Positions 54,324 through 62,674 of a DNA stretch of 64,000 bases are shown here, one piece after another; the stretch's first letter is position 1; each line of letters begins with the position of its first letter. The position numbers and the translations under genes are program-made. The notes below the pieces were generated by a model. The model was given only the letters and a program-made list of their open reading frames with translations, had not been told where the DNA came from and did no database searches. The stretch is from Pseudomonas fluorescens (GTDB lineage Bacteria; Pseudomonadota; Gammaproteobacteria; Pseudomonadales; Pseudomonadaceae): positions 1 through 64,000 of the forward strand of contig NZ_LVEJ01000032.1 of the NCBI RefSeq assembly GCF_001648775.1, read 5' to 3'.

Positions 54324-54866
54324 TCAGCCGCGCTCACCTTGCAGCCATTGCAACTGGACTTCGTGCTGACCACGGTCGTCGGTGACGAAGATCGTCCCTT
54401 CGCTGATCATCACGTCCCACTTGATCACGCGCGGCATGTCCTTGGCCAGGGTCTCCAGCACTTCTTGCGGGACGGCGGCGATATTGACGTTTTTCAGGTT
54501 CTTGATCGCCGGGATCACCTTGGTTTCCCACACGCGCAGGCTGCCGTAGGCGAGCAGGCTGGTGCGCTCGGTGCGACGCGAGCACCAGGTCAGGCGATCG
54601 GCATCCGGTTGACCAACTTCGATCCAGTGCAGAACACGATCGTCCAGGCTCTTTTCCCACAGCGCAGGTTCATCCACGTCTGACAGACCGCGACCAAACG
54701 ACAACTGCTCGTTGTACCAGAGGGCGTAGGCCAGCAGTCGCACGGTCATGCGCTCTTCGGTCTCCGAAGGGTGACGGGCAATGGTCTGCTTGACGCTCTC
54801 GTAGACGCTGCGGTCGAGGTCGGTGAGGTTCAGTTCAAACTTGTAGGTGGTCGAAGGCTGGGCCAT
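54324..54866 (-). CDS. YaeQ family protein
   Basis: The product is 180 residues, the usual YaeQ length. It starts MAQPSTTYKFELNLTDLDRS and shows the PD-(D/E)XK-like core of the family: ERMTVRLLAYALWYNEQLSFG, EVGQPDADRLTWCSRR and KVIPAIKNL. Its role is unknown; a YaeQ homologue has been reported to suppress RfaH loss in enterics. ATG 54866 is preferred over the GTG-type extension to 54899. It lies 55 bp upstream of recJ. Confidence 0.92.
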   Translation of the reverse strand: MAQPSTTYKFELNLTDLDRSVYESVKQTIARHPSETEERMTVRLLAYALWYNEQLSFGRGLSDVDEPALWEKSLDDRVLHWIEVGQPDADRLTWCSRRTERTSLLAYGSLRVWETKVIPAIKNLKNVNIAAVPQEVLETLAKDMPRVIKWDVMISEGTIFVTDDRGQHEVQLQWLQGERG

Positions 54867-55012
54867 GAACGGGCTTCTTGATACGAGGAAAGTCGGCAAG
54901 TCTAACCGATGCTGTAGGCAATCTTCGAATTGATGGCGATCAACCTGCGGCGCCTGACAGCCGGCTATGTTAAAACGCTGTATCTGCTCAGCCTTGTCCT
55001 ACAGGATTTCGC

Positions 55013-56212
55013 ATGCCGTTCACCAGCAAACCGCTCTCGGGTCTGAAAGTCATTGAATTGGGTACGTTGATTGCCGGGCCGTTTGCCTCGCGCATTTGCG
55101 GCGAGTTCGGCGCCGAAGTGATCAAGATCGAATCGCCGGATGGCGGTGATCCGCTGCGCAAGTGGCGCAAGTTGTATGAAGGCACGTCGTTGTGGTGGTT
55201 CGTGCAGGCGCGCAACAAAAAGTCACTGACGCTGAACCTCAAACACCCCGACGGTTTGGCGATCCTCAAACAACTGCTCAGCGAAGCCGACATCCTCATT
55301 GAGAACTTCCGCCCCGGCGTGCTGGAAAAACTCGGCCTGAGCTGGGAAACCCTGCACGCACTGAATCCGAAACTGGTGATGGTGCGCCTGTCCGGTTTCG
55401 GCCAGACCGGGCCGATGAAGGATCAGCCGGGCTTCGGTGCGGTCGGCGAATCCATGGGCGGCCTGCGCTACATCACTGGTTTCGAAGACCGGCCACCGGT
55501 GCGCACCGGGATTTCCATCGGCGACTCGATTGCCGCGCTGTGGGGCGTGATTGGTGCGCTGATGGCGCTGCGGCATCGTGAGGTCAACGGTGGCACCGGC
55601 CAGGTCGTCGATGTGGCGTTGTACGAAGCGATTTTCGCGATGATGGAAAGCATGGTGCCGGAGTTCGATGTGTTCGGTTTCATTCGCGAACGCAGCGGCA
55701 ACATCATGCCCGGCATCACGCCGTCGTCGATCCACACCAGCGCCGACGGCAGACACGTGCAGATTGGCGCCAATGGTGACGCGATCTTCAAGCGTTTCAT
55801 GTTGATCATCGGCCGTGAAGACCTGGCCAATGACCCGACGCTGGCCAGCAACGACGGGCGCGACAACCGTCGTGACGAGTTGTATGGCGTGATCGATCGC
55901 TGGGTCAATTCGCTGCCGCTGCAATCCGTACTCGACCTGCTCAATCAGGCCGAGGTGCCGGCCAGCCGGATTTTCAGTGCCGAAGACATGTTCAACGACC
56001 CGCAGTACCTGGCGCGAGAAATGTTCCTCCACGCCAAGCTGCCGGACGGCAAGGACTTCAAGATGCCGGGCATCGTGCCGAAACTCTCTGATACACCCGG
56101 CACGTCCGAATGGGTCGGACCGCAGCTCGGTGAACACAACGCGCAGGTACTCCACGATCTTGGCTACGACGAGAAGCAGATCGCCCGACTGCGCGAAGAC
56201 GGAGCCATTTAA
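55013..56212 (+). CDS. Class III (CaiB/BaiF family) CoA-transferase
   Basis: The product is 399 residues, and members move CoA between organic acids through an aspartyl-CoA intermediate. Visible marks: LSGLKVIELGTLIAGPFASR, GAEVIKIESPDGGDPLRKW, LTLNLKHPDG and the catalytic-aspartate region (GQVVDVALYEAIFAMMESM holds D and E candidates; the expected catalytic Asp lies in the MDxP-type region). Substrates are unknown. It is alone at its start and followed immediately by a periplasmic protein gene. Confidence 0.9.
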   Translation: MPFTSKPLSGLKVIELGTLIAGPFASRICGEFGAEVIKIESPDGGDPLRKWRKLYEGTSLWWFVQARNKKSLTLNLKHPDGLAILKQLLSEADILIENFRPGVLEKLGLSWETLHALNPKLVMVRLSGFGQTGPMKDQPGFGAVGESMGGLRYITGFEDRPPVRTGISIGDSIAALWGVIGALMALRHREVNGGTGQVVDVALYEAIFAMMESMVPEFDVFGFIRERSGNIMPGITPSSIHTSADGRHVQIGANGDAIFKRFMLIIGREDLANDPTLASNDGRDNRRDELYGVIDRWVNSLPLQSVLDLLNQAEVPASRIFSAEDMFNDPQYLAREMFLHAKLPDGKDFKMPGIVPKLSDTPGTSEWVGPQLGEHNAQVLHDLGYDEKQIARLREDGAI

Positions 56213-56213
56213 G

Positions 56214-57119
56214 CTGAAGCGCGCGCAGACCTCACCGAACAACCGCGCCCTTCACTGGTGGACATGGCGGCTGTTCGGTCTGTTATTTCTGCTGGCCCTG
56301 TCCGCCGGGGCTCAGGCTAAACCGATGCTGATCTGGTTGCTGCGTGACCTGCCGCCGCTGACCATTTACGAAGGCCCGAAAAAGGGCCAGGGCGTGATCG
56401 ATCAATTGATGCCGCTGCTGATCGCCGGCATGCCGCAGTACGAACACACGCTGATGCGGGTCAATCGCGCCCGCGGTCTGCAAATGCTGCATGAAAATCC
56501 TTTCGCCTGTGACCCCGCGCTGTTGTGGAACAAGCAACGTGCGCAATGGGTCGCCTATTCGATTCCGGCGATCCGCGCGGTGAGTAATGGTTTGGTGGTT
56601 CGACAGCAGGATCGCGCGGTGCTCAAACCCTATCTGGTGGACGGCGAAGTGGATCTGTCGGCGCTGCTCGCCGCCACCGACAGAAAAGTCGGCGTGGTTG
56701 CCGAACGCAGTTATGGCGAAGTCATCGACACTATTTTGCATGAGGCGCCCAGCGGCGCGCTGACAGCACATTACGGCAACGACGCGTTGACCAATCTGCT
56801 GTCGATGCAGCGCTTGGGTCGGTTGCAGGTGGTGCTGGGTTACTGGCCGGAAATCCGCTACCAGGCGAAACAGGCGCAGATCGCCGAAGATGAGCTGGAG
56901 TTTTATCCCATACAGGGCAACGGGAAATATATCTCCGGGTACGTGGCCTGTTCCGACACCACACAGGGACGGCAGGCGATCAGCGAGATCAATCAACTGC
57001 TGCGCACCCTGCCCCACGAGCATTTGAATCAGCTCTACGCGGCGTGGCTGGACCCCGAGCGCCAAGCCGATTATCTGCAACAGGCCCGCCTGTTTTTCGA
57101 ACAGCAGGCCGCGCAGTAG
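56214..57119 (+). CDS. Periplasmic solute-binding-like protein (TIGR02285-type), probable CTG start
   Basis: The product is about 301 residues. The N-terminus (KRAQTSPNNRALHWWTWRLF) leads into a signal peptide ending SAGAQA at about residue 35, then LIWLLRDLPPLTIYEGPKKG, ACDPALLWNKQRAQWVAYS and similar parts of the SBP-like TIGR02285 family. There is no ATG, GTG or TTG at a suitable place: the only alternative is TTG 56160 inside the CoA-transferase gene. CTG 56214 has GGAG nine bases upstream, just after the preceding stop. Its ligand and role are unknown. Confidence 0.75.
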   Translation: MKRAQTSPNNRALHWWTWRLFGLLFLLALSAGAQAKPMLIWLLRDLPPLTIYEGPKKGQGVIDQLMPLLIAGMPQYEHTLMRVNRARGLQMLHENPFACDPALLWNKQRAQWVAYSIPAIRAVSNGLVVRQQDRAVLKPYLVDGEVDLSALLAATDRKVGVVAERSYGEVIDTILHEAPSGALTAHYGNDALTNLLSMQRLGRLQVVLGYWPEIRYQAKQAQIAEDELEFYPIQGNGKYISGYVACSDTTQGRQAISEINQLLRTLPHEHLNQLYAAWLDPERQADYLQQARLFFEQQAAQ

Positions 57120-57134
57120 GTAAACGCCGGACAA

Positions 57135-57170
57135 AAGAAACCCCGAGAAGTGGGGAGACGACTCGGGGTT
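57135..57170 (-). terminator. Rho-independent terminator of the DUF3509-like gene
   Basis: AACCCCGAG (57139-57147) pairs with CTCGGGGTT (57162-57170). On the minus strand the stem is followed by TTTCTTTTGT. It lies about 125 bp beyond the stop of the gene at 57295 and also helps separate it from the convergent gene. Confidence 0.75.
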
Positions 57171-57294
57171 AAACGTGGTCTACAAAGGACCCGTAGCAGC
57201 AAGCGACAAGCACCGGAGCACAATGCTTGATCCTGCTGTTATGGGGTCTGACTGACAGGGATGCAGGAAGGTTCCCACAAAAAATATTTCATCT

Positions 57295-57576
57295 TTACAG
57301 CGCGGCACGCTTATCCAGCGCCGCGTTGCGCAATGCCGCGATCACGCAGGGCTCCAGGCGTCCTTCGGCGATAAGAACGTCACGGTGCAGCCCGTCGACC
57401 ACATCCGTCAGCAAGCGCTTGTCGCTCAATTGCGCCTGATTGAATTCGCGTTCCACCACAATCGCACCGTTGCTGTTTTTCAAGGTCACCCGGCATTCGC
57501 CACGGGCACCGCTTGCAGACAACGAAACCTGATACGGGCTCAGAGCCTCACCGAGCAATAGACTGATACTTTCCAT
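57295..57576 (-). CDS. Small DUF3509-like protein
   Basis: The product is 93 residues (MESISLLLGEALSPYQVSLS). Its pattern, a short helix then beta strands (GECRVTLKNSNGAIVVEREF) and a second helix (LLTDVVDGLHRDVLIAEG), resembles the Pseudomonas-specific DUF3509 family, of unknown function. ATG 57576 has GGAG six bases upstream and is preferred over GTG 57588. Confidence 0.7.
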   Translation of the reverse strand: MESISLLLGEALSPYQVSLSASGARGECRVTLKNSNGAIVVEREFNQAQLSDKRLLTDVVDGLHRDVLIAEGRLEPCVIAALRNAALDKRAAL

Positions 57577-57743
57577 CTCGATCTCCACTCAATAGTCCGA
57601 AAACATTGTGTCTGGGGCATGTTCACAGTAAATGACCACCGGCCCGAGAAGAAAGTTCTGCCTGCCGACTGCTCCATCCGTGGAAGCGTTACCGGTTGGT
57701 CAGAGCATGCACGGTGAAGATGACAGAAAAATAACCGTCCGCT

Positions 57744-58151
57744 TCAGGCCTCGGCAGCCGGCGCAGCAGCGATCAGGTAACCGTCGAGCAAACCTCGCAT
57801 GAGCACCGCTGAGACCGGCGTTTGCAGGCATCCCAGCAGTCGCACCCGGTGCTCGCTGAGCAACGGATCGAGATCCGCCAGCACGCTTGAAGCGACCGCG
57901 CCCAGCAGGATCAACGCATGCGCTTCACGCTGCCGGGCCAGATGATGAATCAACGCCAGGCCATCGCCGCCCTTGAGTTGCGGATCGCAGATGGCGATAT
58001 CGACCGCGCCGCGATGCCCCAGTGAACACAGGGCCGCTGCCAGCGACGGCGCCGTCAGCACGTCATAGATGCCAATGGCATTGAGCATTTGATGCAATGC
58101 CATCAGCTGGAAGGGGTTGGGTTCAAGAATCAGGACTTTTAGCGAGCGCAT
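57744..58151 (-). CDS. Receiver-only response regulator
   Basis: The product is 135 residues, just a receiver domain (KVLILEPNPFQLMALHQMLN start; DIAICDPQLKGGDGL with the probable phospho-acceptor D). The first two acidic pocket residues usually written DD/ED are only a single E here (LILEPN), and the switch T/S position reads GAV, so its phospho-switch may be weakened. It resembles the receivers of the RocR/PvrR-type regulators, without any output domain. ATG 58151 has GAGG upstream. The gene follows a truncated sensor gene by 117 bp. Confidence 0.82.
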   Translation of the reverse strand: MRSLKVLILEPNPFQLMALHQMLNAIGIYDVLTAPSLAAALCSLGHRGAVDIAICDPQLKGGDGLALIHHLARQREAHALILLGAVASSVLADLDPLLSEHRVRLLGCLQTPVSAVLMRGLLDGYLIAAAPAAEA

Positions 58152-58201
58152 GAGCGACCTCTGGGGCGACGTTCGCGGACTCTCACCGCAGGTATCGCTC
58201 A

Positions 58202-58258
58202 CTCTAGGACAGCCGTCTTAAGCCTCCCATCGGAAAAGTAGCCGTGTCTTATAGGACA
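58202..58258. promoter_or_regulatory. Repeated GTCYTA half-sites ahead of the receiver gene
   Basis: The 117-bp gap between the sensor and receiver genes holds two near-palindromes. TGTCTTATAGGACA is at 58245-58258, and AGGACAGCCGTCTTA at 58206-58220. Both are made of the half-site GTC(C/T)TA in facing pairs. They could be binding sites of a response regulator of this system. Confidence 0.35.
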
Positions 58259-58268
58259 TTTCCCAAGT

Positions 58269-59642
58269 TCACTGCAGACATCGACAGCCGCTTTCGGTGC
58301 GACGCTGAGTGATGTCCGTCCAGCCACCGAGCAATCCGCGTAATTTGCCGTCGGCGCTGTAGAACGGCACCGTCCATTGGTAGACCTCGCGCGGGCCATT
58401 CTTGAACTGCAATTGCCGTTTGCTGAAGCGCGATTTGCGCGTGCGCAACTGCACCATGAACTCGTCGTGCAGCATCAAGGCCGTCGCCTCAGGCAAGGCG
58501 TCCACTTCGATCAACTGACGCCCCTGCACTTGATCCAGACGAATCGACAGCGCCTCTTCATAGCTGCGGTTGCACATGATCAGGCGCCCTTGCAGATCGC
58601 GGACAAACACCGGGTCAGGCATGGAATCAATCAGTGCATGTTGAAACGCCAGTTGATCGCCGAGATCCTTTTCCGCCTCGCGTCGCAACTTGATCACTGC
58701 CGCCAGTCGCCGGTTCCACACCAGCGACAGCAGCCCGAATACGCCCCAGCCGCCCATCAACCAGCAACCCCACTCGAGCAGCCGCTGGCCGATCGTAGGT
58801 ACCGGTACCGGCGAAATACCCTCCAGCCATTTCAATCGAATCGCGCGCAATTCGGCGGCCGGAAAAGCCTCCAGGGCCTTGTTGAGAATACTCAGCAGCT
58901 GTGGCATGCCCTTGCGCACTGCCAGATGATCAGCCTCCCATTTGCCCTCCACCAGCCCCCCTACCCTGAGCAAACCCAAGGGGTAGAGTTGCGCACCGAT
59001 TTCGTTTTCGATGGTGGCGTAGGCTTCGCCGCTCTCGACCAGGGCCCGGGCCTCGGCGTAAGTCTTGACCGAACGCACTTCGATCAGGGGGAAGTCGCGC
59101 CGGATCACGTCTTCCAGGGCGTGCCGGGCCGGCAGCACAACCACACGCCCACTCAACTGCTCGAAAGACTCCACGCTCGGTGCTCCGGCGCGACCGACAA
59201 ACACCCAGCCAGCCCCACCGAACGCGTGGCTGAAATCCAGGAACACCTTGCGTTCATCGCTCATCGCCAGCGTCGTGCTGATGTCCGCCGCCCCGCTCTC
59301 CAGACGCTCGAGCATATGGTCGGTGGAAAACGATTCCTGATGCTCAAACTGCAGCCCGGTCATCGCACTGACGCGCTTGAGCACATCATTGTTCAAACCG
59401 CTCCATTGCCCGTGTTCATCCTGAAACAGATATAACGGGTATTGCACCGACGCCACCGTCACCTTGGGGTTCTCGCGAATCCATTGACGCTCATCGGCAT
59501 CGAGTGCAACAGGTTGCACACTGAACGCGTCGATATCCTCATGCAGCGCCAATTGCGCCGCCACGCTGCAACGCATCACTCCCAGCATGCCCAACAAAAA
59601 CAACCCGCCCAGTGCCGGTCTCAAACCTCTATAAAACAGCAT
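58269..59642 (-). CDS. Truncated BvgS/EvgS-type sensor (no kinase domain)
   Basis: The product is 457 residues. A signal-like N-terminus is followed by one periplasmic SBP_bac_3-like domain (about 50-290), a membrane helix (about 302-320, LLEWGCWLMGGWGVFGLLSL) and a PAS domain (about 345-450; HALIDSMPDPVFVRDLQGRL, GGWTDITQRR). It then stops after a few residues (TESGCRCLQ), exactly where the histidine-kinase domains of BvgS-like sensors begin. ATG 59642 has AAGGA seven bases upstream; GTG 59648 is too close to it. It is either a cut-down receptor or a remnant of a hybrid kinase. Confidence 0.85.
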   Translation of the reverse strand: MLFYRGLRPALGGLFLLGMLGVMRCSVAAQLALHEDIDAFSVQPVALDADERQWIRENPKVTVASVQYPLYLFQDEHGQWSGLNNDVLKRVSAMTGLQFEHQESFSTDHMLERLESGAADISTTLAMSDERKVFLDFSHAFGGAGWVFVGRAGAPSVESFEQLSGRVVVLPARHALEDVIRRDFPLIEVRSVKTYAEARALVESGEAYATIENEIGAQLYPLGLLRVGGLVEGKWEADHLAVRKGMPQLLSILNKALEAFPAAELRAIRLKWLEGISPVPVPTIGQRLLEWGCWLMGGWGVFGLLSLVWNRRLAAVIKLRREAEKDLGDQLAFQHALIDSMPDPVFVRDLQGRLIMCNRSYEEALSIRLDQVQGRQLIEVDALPEATALMLHDEFMVQLRTRKSRFSKRQLQFKNGPREVYQWTVPFYSADGKLRGLLGGWTDITQRRTESGCRCLQ

Positions 59643-59712
59643 TGCCACTTCCTTCGTGATCGACTCACCCGTCCTTCATGGGTGAAAACCCGAGCAGTGT
59701 GGCAGCAGAAAC

Positions 59713-59739
59713 AAAAAAGCCCGTCAGGAGACGGGCTTC
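59713..59739 (-). terminator. Rho-independent terminator of the hom-thrC operon
   Basis: AAGCCCGT and ACGGGCTT form the stem. On the minus strand T6 follows. It lies about 25 bp after the thrC stop. Confidence 0.93.
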
Positions 59740-59762
59740 AAAATGTGACAGCTTTTGCAGGC

Positions 59763-61172
59763 TTAAAGCGGCTTGCCGCGGTTGCCATGCTGGCTGACAA
59801 AGGCTTGCACGGCTTTCAGCTCATTTGGCAGAACGGTGCAGCGCTCGTTTCGTTCAAACAAATCAGAAAGATGTGTAGGTAGTTCGAGCGCTTTTCCTAC
59901 ACCGGCTTTCTCTACAGCCTCTGGGAATTTCACCGGGTGAGCGGTGCCCAGAATGACCATTGGGATGTCCAGGCTGCGCCGGCATTCGCGCGCAGCCTTG
60001 ACGCCGATGGCGGTGTGCGGATCCAGCACTTCGCCGGTCTGCTCGTACACTTGCGCAATCGTTTCGCAGGTTTGTGCGTCATCCACGGCCAGCGAGTCGA
60101 ACAGCTTGCGTGCTTCGGTCCAACGCTCTTGCTCGACGCTGAAACCGCCACCTTGCTTGAACGAATCCATCAGGCCGGCGATCGCTGCGCCGTTGCGACC
60201 GTGCAGGTCGAACAGCAGGCGTTCGAAGTTCGACGAGACCATGATGTCCATCGACGGCGACAGCGTGGCGTGCAGGGTGTCCTTGACGTACTGATTGCCG
60301 CTCATGAAGCGGTGCAGGATGTCGTTGCGGTTGGTGGCGACGATCAACTGGTTGATCGGCAGGCCCATGTTACGCGCCAGGTAACCGGCGAAGATGTCGC
60401 CGAAGTTGCCGGTCGGCACCGAGAACGACACCGAACGCGCCGGGCCGCCCAACTGCAGGGCTGCGTGGAAGTAGTAGACGATCTGGGCCATGATCCGCGC
60501 CCAGTTGATCGAGTTCACCGCGACCAGACGCGTGCCTTTGAGGAAGCTCTGATCGGCGAAGCTGGCCTTGACCATTTCCTGGCAGTCATCGAAGTTGCCT
60601 TCGATGGCGATGTTGTGGATGTTCTCGCCGAAGATCGTCGTCATCTGGCGCCGCTGCACTTCAGACACACGGTTGTGCGGGTGCAGGATGAAGATGTCGA
60701 CGTTTTCGCAGTGCTTGCAGCCTTCGATGGCGGCCGAACCGGTGTCACCGGAAGTAGCGCCAACGATTACGACGCGCTCGCCGCGTTTTTCCAGCACGTA
60801 GTCGAGCAGACGACCGAGCAGTTGCAGGGCGAAGTCCTTGAACGCCAGGGTCGGGCCGTGGAACAGCTCGAGCACCCATTCGTTGCCGTTCAGCTGACGC
60901 AGCGGCGCCACGGCGCTGTGCGAGAACACGCCGTAGGTTTCTTCGAGAATCTTTTTGAAATCGGCATCCGGAATACTGCCGGTGACGAACGGGCGCATGA
61001 CGCGGAAAGCCAGCTCGTGATACGGCAGGCCGGCCCAGGAAGCGATTTCTTCCTGGGTGAAACGTGGCAGGTTTTCCGGAACGTACAGACCGCCGTCGGT
61101 CGCCAGACCAGCCAGAAGGACGTCTTCGAAATTCAGGGCCGGTGCCTGGCCGCGGGTACTGATGTAACGCAT
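59763..61172 (-). CDS. thrC: Threonine synthase
   Basis: It converts O-phosphohomoserine to threonine with PLP. The 469-residue product starts MRYISTRGQAPALNFEDVLL; the PLP lysine is in GPTLAFKDFALQLLG (about residues 105-119); the phosphate-binding region is VGATSGDTGSAAIEG and the conserved VPTGNFGDIFAGYLA follows. ATG 61172 has GGAG seven bases upstream, better than TTG 61184. It follows hom by 66 bp in one operon. Confidence 0.97.
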   Translation of the reverse strand: MRYISTRGQAPALNFEDVLLAGLATDGGLYVPENLPRFTQEEIASWAGLPYHELAFRVMRPFVTGSIPDADFKKILEETYGVFSHSAVAPLRQLNGNEWVLELFHGPTLAFKDFALQLLGRLLDYVLEKRGERVVIVGATSGDTGSAAIEGCKHCENVDIFILHPHNRVSEVQRRQMTTIFGENIHNIAIEGNFDDCQEMVKASFADQSFLKGTRLVAVNSINWARIMAQIVYYFHAALQLGGPARSVSFSVPTGNFGDIFAGYLARNMGLPINQLIVATNRNDILHRFMSGNQYVKDTLHATLSPSMDIMVSSNFERLLFDLHGRNGAAIAGLMDSFKQGGGFSVEQERWTEARKLFDSLAVDDAQTCETIAQVYEQTGEVLDPHTAIGVKAARECRRSLDIPMVILGTAHPVKFPEAVEKAGVGKALELPTHLSDLFERNERCTVLPNELKAVQAFVSQHGNRGKPL

Positions 61173-61238
61173 GACTGACTCCAATGGAGAGTGTTCACAA
61201 CAACGGCCCCGTTCACGCGGCCGGTGCAGGACAACGAC

Positions 61239-62543
61239 TTAGTTCAGGTGCTCGACGCGGATCCGTACCACCGGACCGTTGACGCCGGCCAGCGCTTCGA
61301 GGGCGGCGATGGCGTCGTTGATGCGCTGCTCGACCACGCGGTGGGTCAGCAGGATCATCGGCACCAGACCGTCGTGTTCCTCGACTTCCTTCTGCATGAT
61401 CGACTCGATGTTGATGCCGCGCTCCGAGAGGATGCTCGCCACCTGAGCCAATACGCCCGGATGGTCCTTGGCCTGAATGCGCAGGTAGTACGCGCTTTCG
61501 CAGGCTTCGATCGGCAGGATCGGATGGGCCGACAGCGAGTCCGGCTGGAAGGCCAGGTGCGGCACACGGTTTTCCGGATCGGAAGTCATCGCACGAACCA
61601 CGTCGACCAGGTCGGCGATCACCGACGAAGCGGTTGGCTCCATGCCAGCGCCAGCGCCATAGAACAGCGTCGAACCGGCGGCGTCACCGTTGACCATCAC
61701 CGCGTTCATCACGCCGTTGACGTTGGCGATCAGGCGATCGGCCGGGATCAGCGTCGGGTGCACGCGCAACTCGATACCGGCGGCAGTGCTGCGCGCCACG
61801 CCGAGGTGCTTGATGCGGTAGCCCAGCGCTTCGGCGTAGTTGACGTCAGCGGTGGTCAGCTTGGTGATGCCTTCGGTGTAAGCCTTGTCGAATTGCAGCG
61901 GAATGCCGAACGCGATAGAGGCCAGAATCGTCAACTTGTGCGCGGCGTCGATGCCTTCAACGTCGAAGGTCGGATCGGCTTCGGCGTAACCCAGTGCCTG
62001 AGCTTCGGCCAGCACGTCTTCGAAGGTACGGCCCTTCTCGCGCATTTCGGTGAGGATGAAGTTGCCGGTGCCGTTGATGATCCCGGCGACCCAGTTGATG
62101 CGGTTGGCGGACAGACCTTCACGGATCGCCTTGATCACCGGAATGCCACCGGCCACAGCCGCTTCGAACGCGACGATCACGCCTTTCTCGCGAGCCTTGG
62201 CGAAAATTTCATTACCGTGAACGGCAATCAGAGCCTTGTTCGCGGTGACCACATGCTTGCCATTCTCGATGGCCTTGAGTACCAGCTCGCGGGCAACGGT
62301 GTAGCCGCCCATCAGCTCTATGACGATGTCGATCTCAGGGTTCGTGGCCACTTCGAAGACATCGTTGGTAATCGCAATACCGGTCGTCTGGAACTGAGGC
62401 TTTGGCGTGCGCATGGCAATTTGTGCCACTTCGATTCCACGCCCGGCACGACGAGCAATTTCCTCGGCGTTGCGCTGAAGTACGTTGAAGGTACCGCCAC
62501 CGACGGTCCCTAACCCACAGATGCCTACTTTGACCGGATTCAC
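61239..62543 (-). CDS. hom: Homoserine dehydrogenase
   Basis: It reduces aspartate semialdehyde to homoserine. The 434-residue product has the NAD(P)-binding start VKVGICGLGTVGGG, the catalytic domain (GTGNFILTEM, EADPTFDVEGIDAAHKL with the conserved D/K), and a C-terminal ACT domain (about 350-430) for feedback control by threonine. It begins at GTG 62543 with GGGGAG seven bases upstream. No leader peptide or attenuator was seen. Confidence 0.97.
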   Translation of the reverse strand: MNPVKVGICGLGTVGGGTFNVLQRNAEEIARRAGRGIEVAQIAMRTPKPQFQTTGIAITNDVFEVATNPEIDIVIELMGGYTVARELVLKAIENGKHVVTANKALIAVHGNEIFAKAREKGVIVAFEAAVAGGIPVIKAIREGLSANRINWVAGIINGTGNFILTEMREKGRTFEDVLAEAQALGYAEADPTFDVEGIDAAHKLTILASIAFGIPLQFDKAYTEGITKLTTADVNYAEALGYRIKHLGVARSTAAGIELRVHPTLIPADRLIANVNGVMNAVMVNGDAAGSTLFYGAGAGMEPTASSVIADLVDVVRAMTSDPENRVPHLAFQPDSLSAHPILPIEACESAYYLRIQAKDHPGVLAQVASILSERGINIESIMQKEVEEHDGLVPMILLTHRVVEQRINDAIAALEALAGVNGPVVRIRVEHLN

Positions 62544-62557
62544 TGTGAACTCCCCAT

Positions 62558-62586
62558 AAAACGGCCGACACGGAGTCGGCCGGAAA
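62558..62586 (-). terminator. Hairpin terminator between dsbC and hom
   Basis: CGGCCGAC (62562-62569) and GTCGGCCG (62575-62582) form an 8-bp stem followed on the minus strand by TTTTAT. It lies between the dsbC stop and hom start, so the two genes are likely separate units or only partly linked. Confidence 0.7.
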
Positions 62587-62674
62587 ACAACCGCGTGCTC
62601 GCGGCTCTCTATTAATGGCCCGGCGATGTGGCTGCCAGGCCATGATCGTCAGCGGCTGACCGCGACGATGCGAA

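Noticed and set aside
61200..61232. CGGCC...CGGCCG hairpin between hom and thrC as an attenuator
   Set aside because: The stem is short, there is no leader peptide rich in Thr/Ile codons and no T-run, so no attenuation is claimed.
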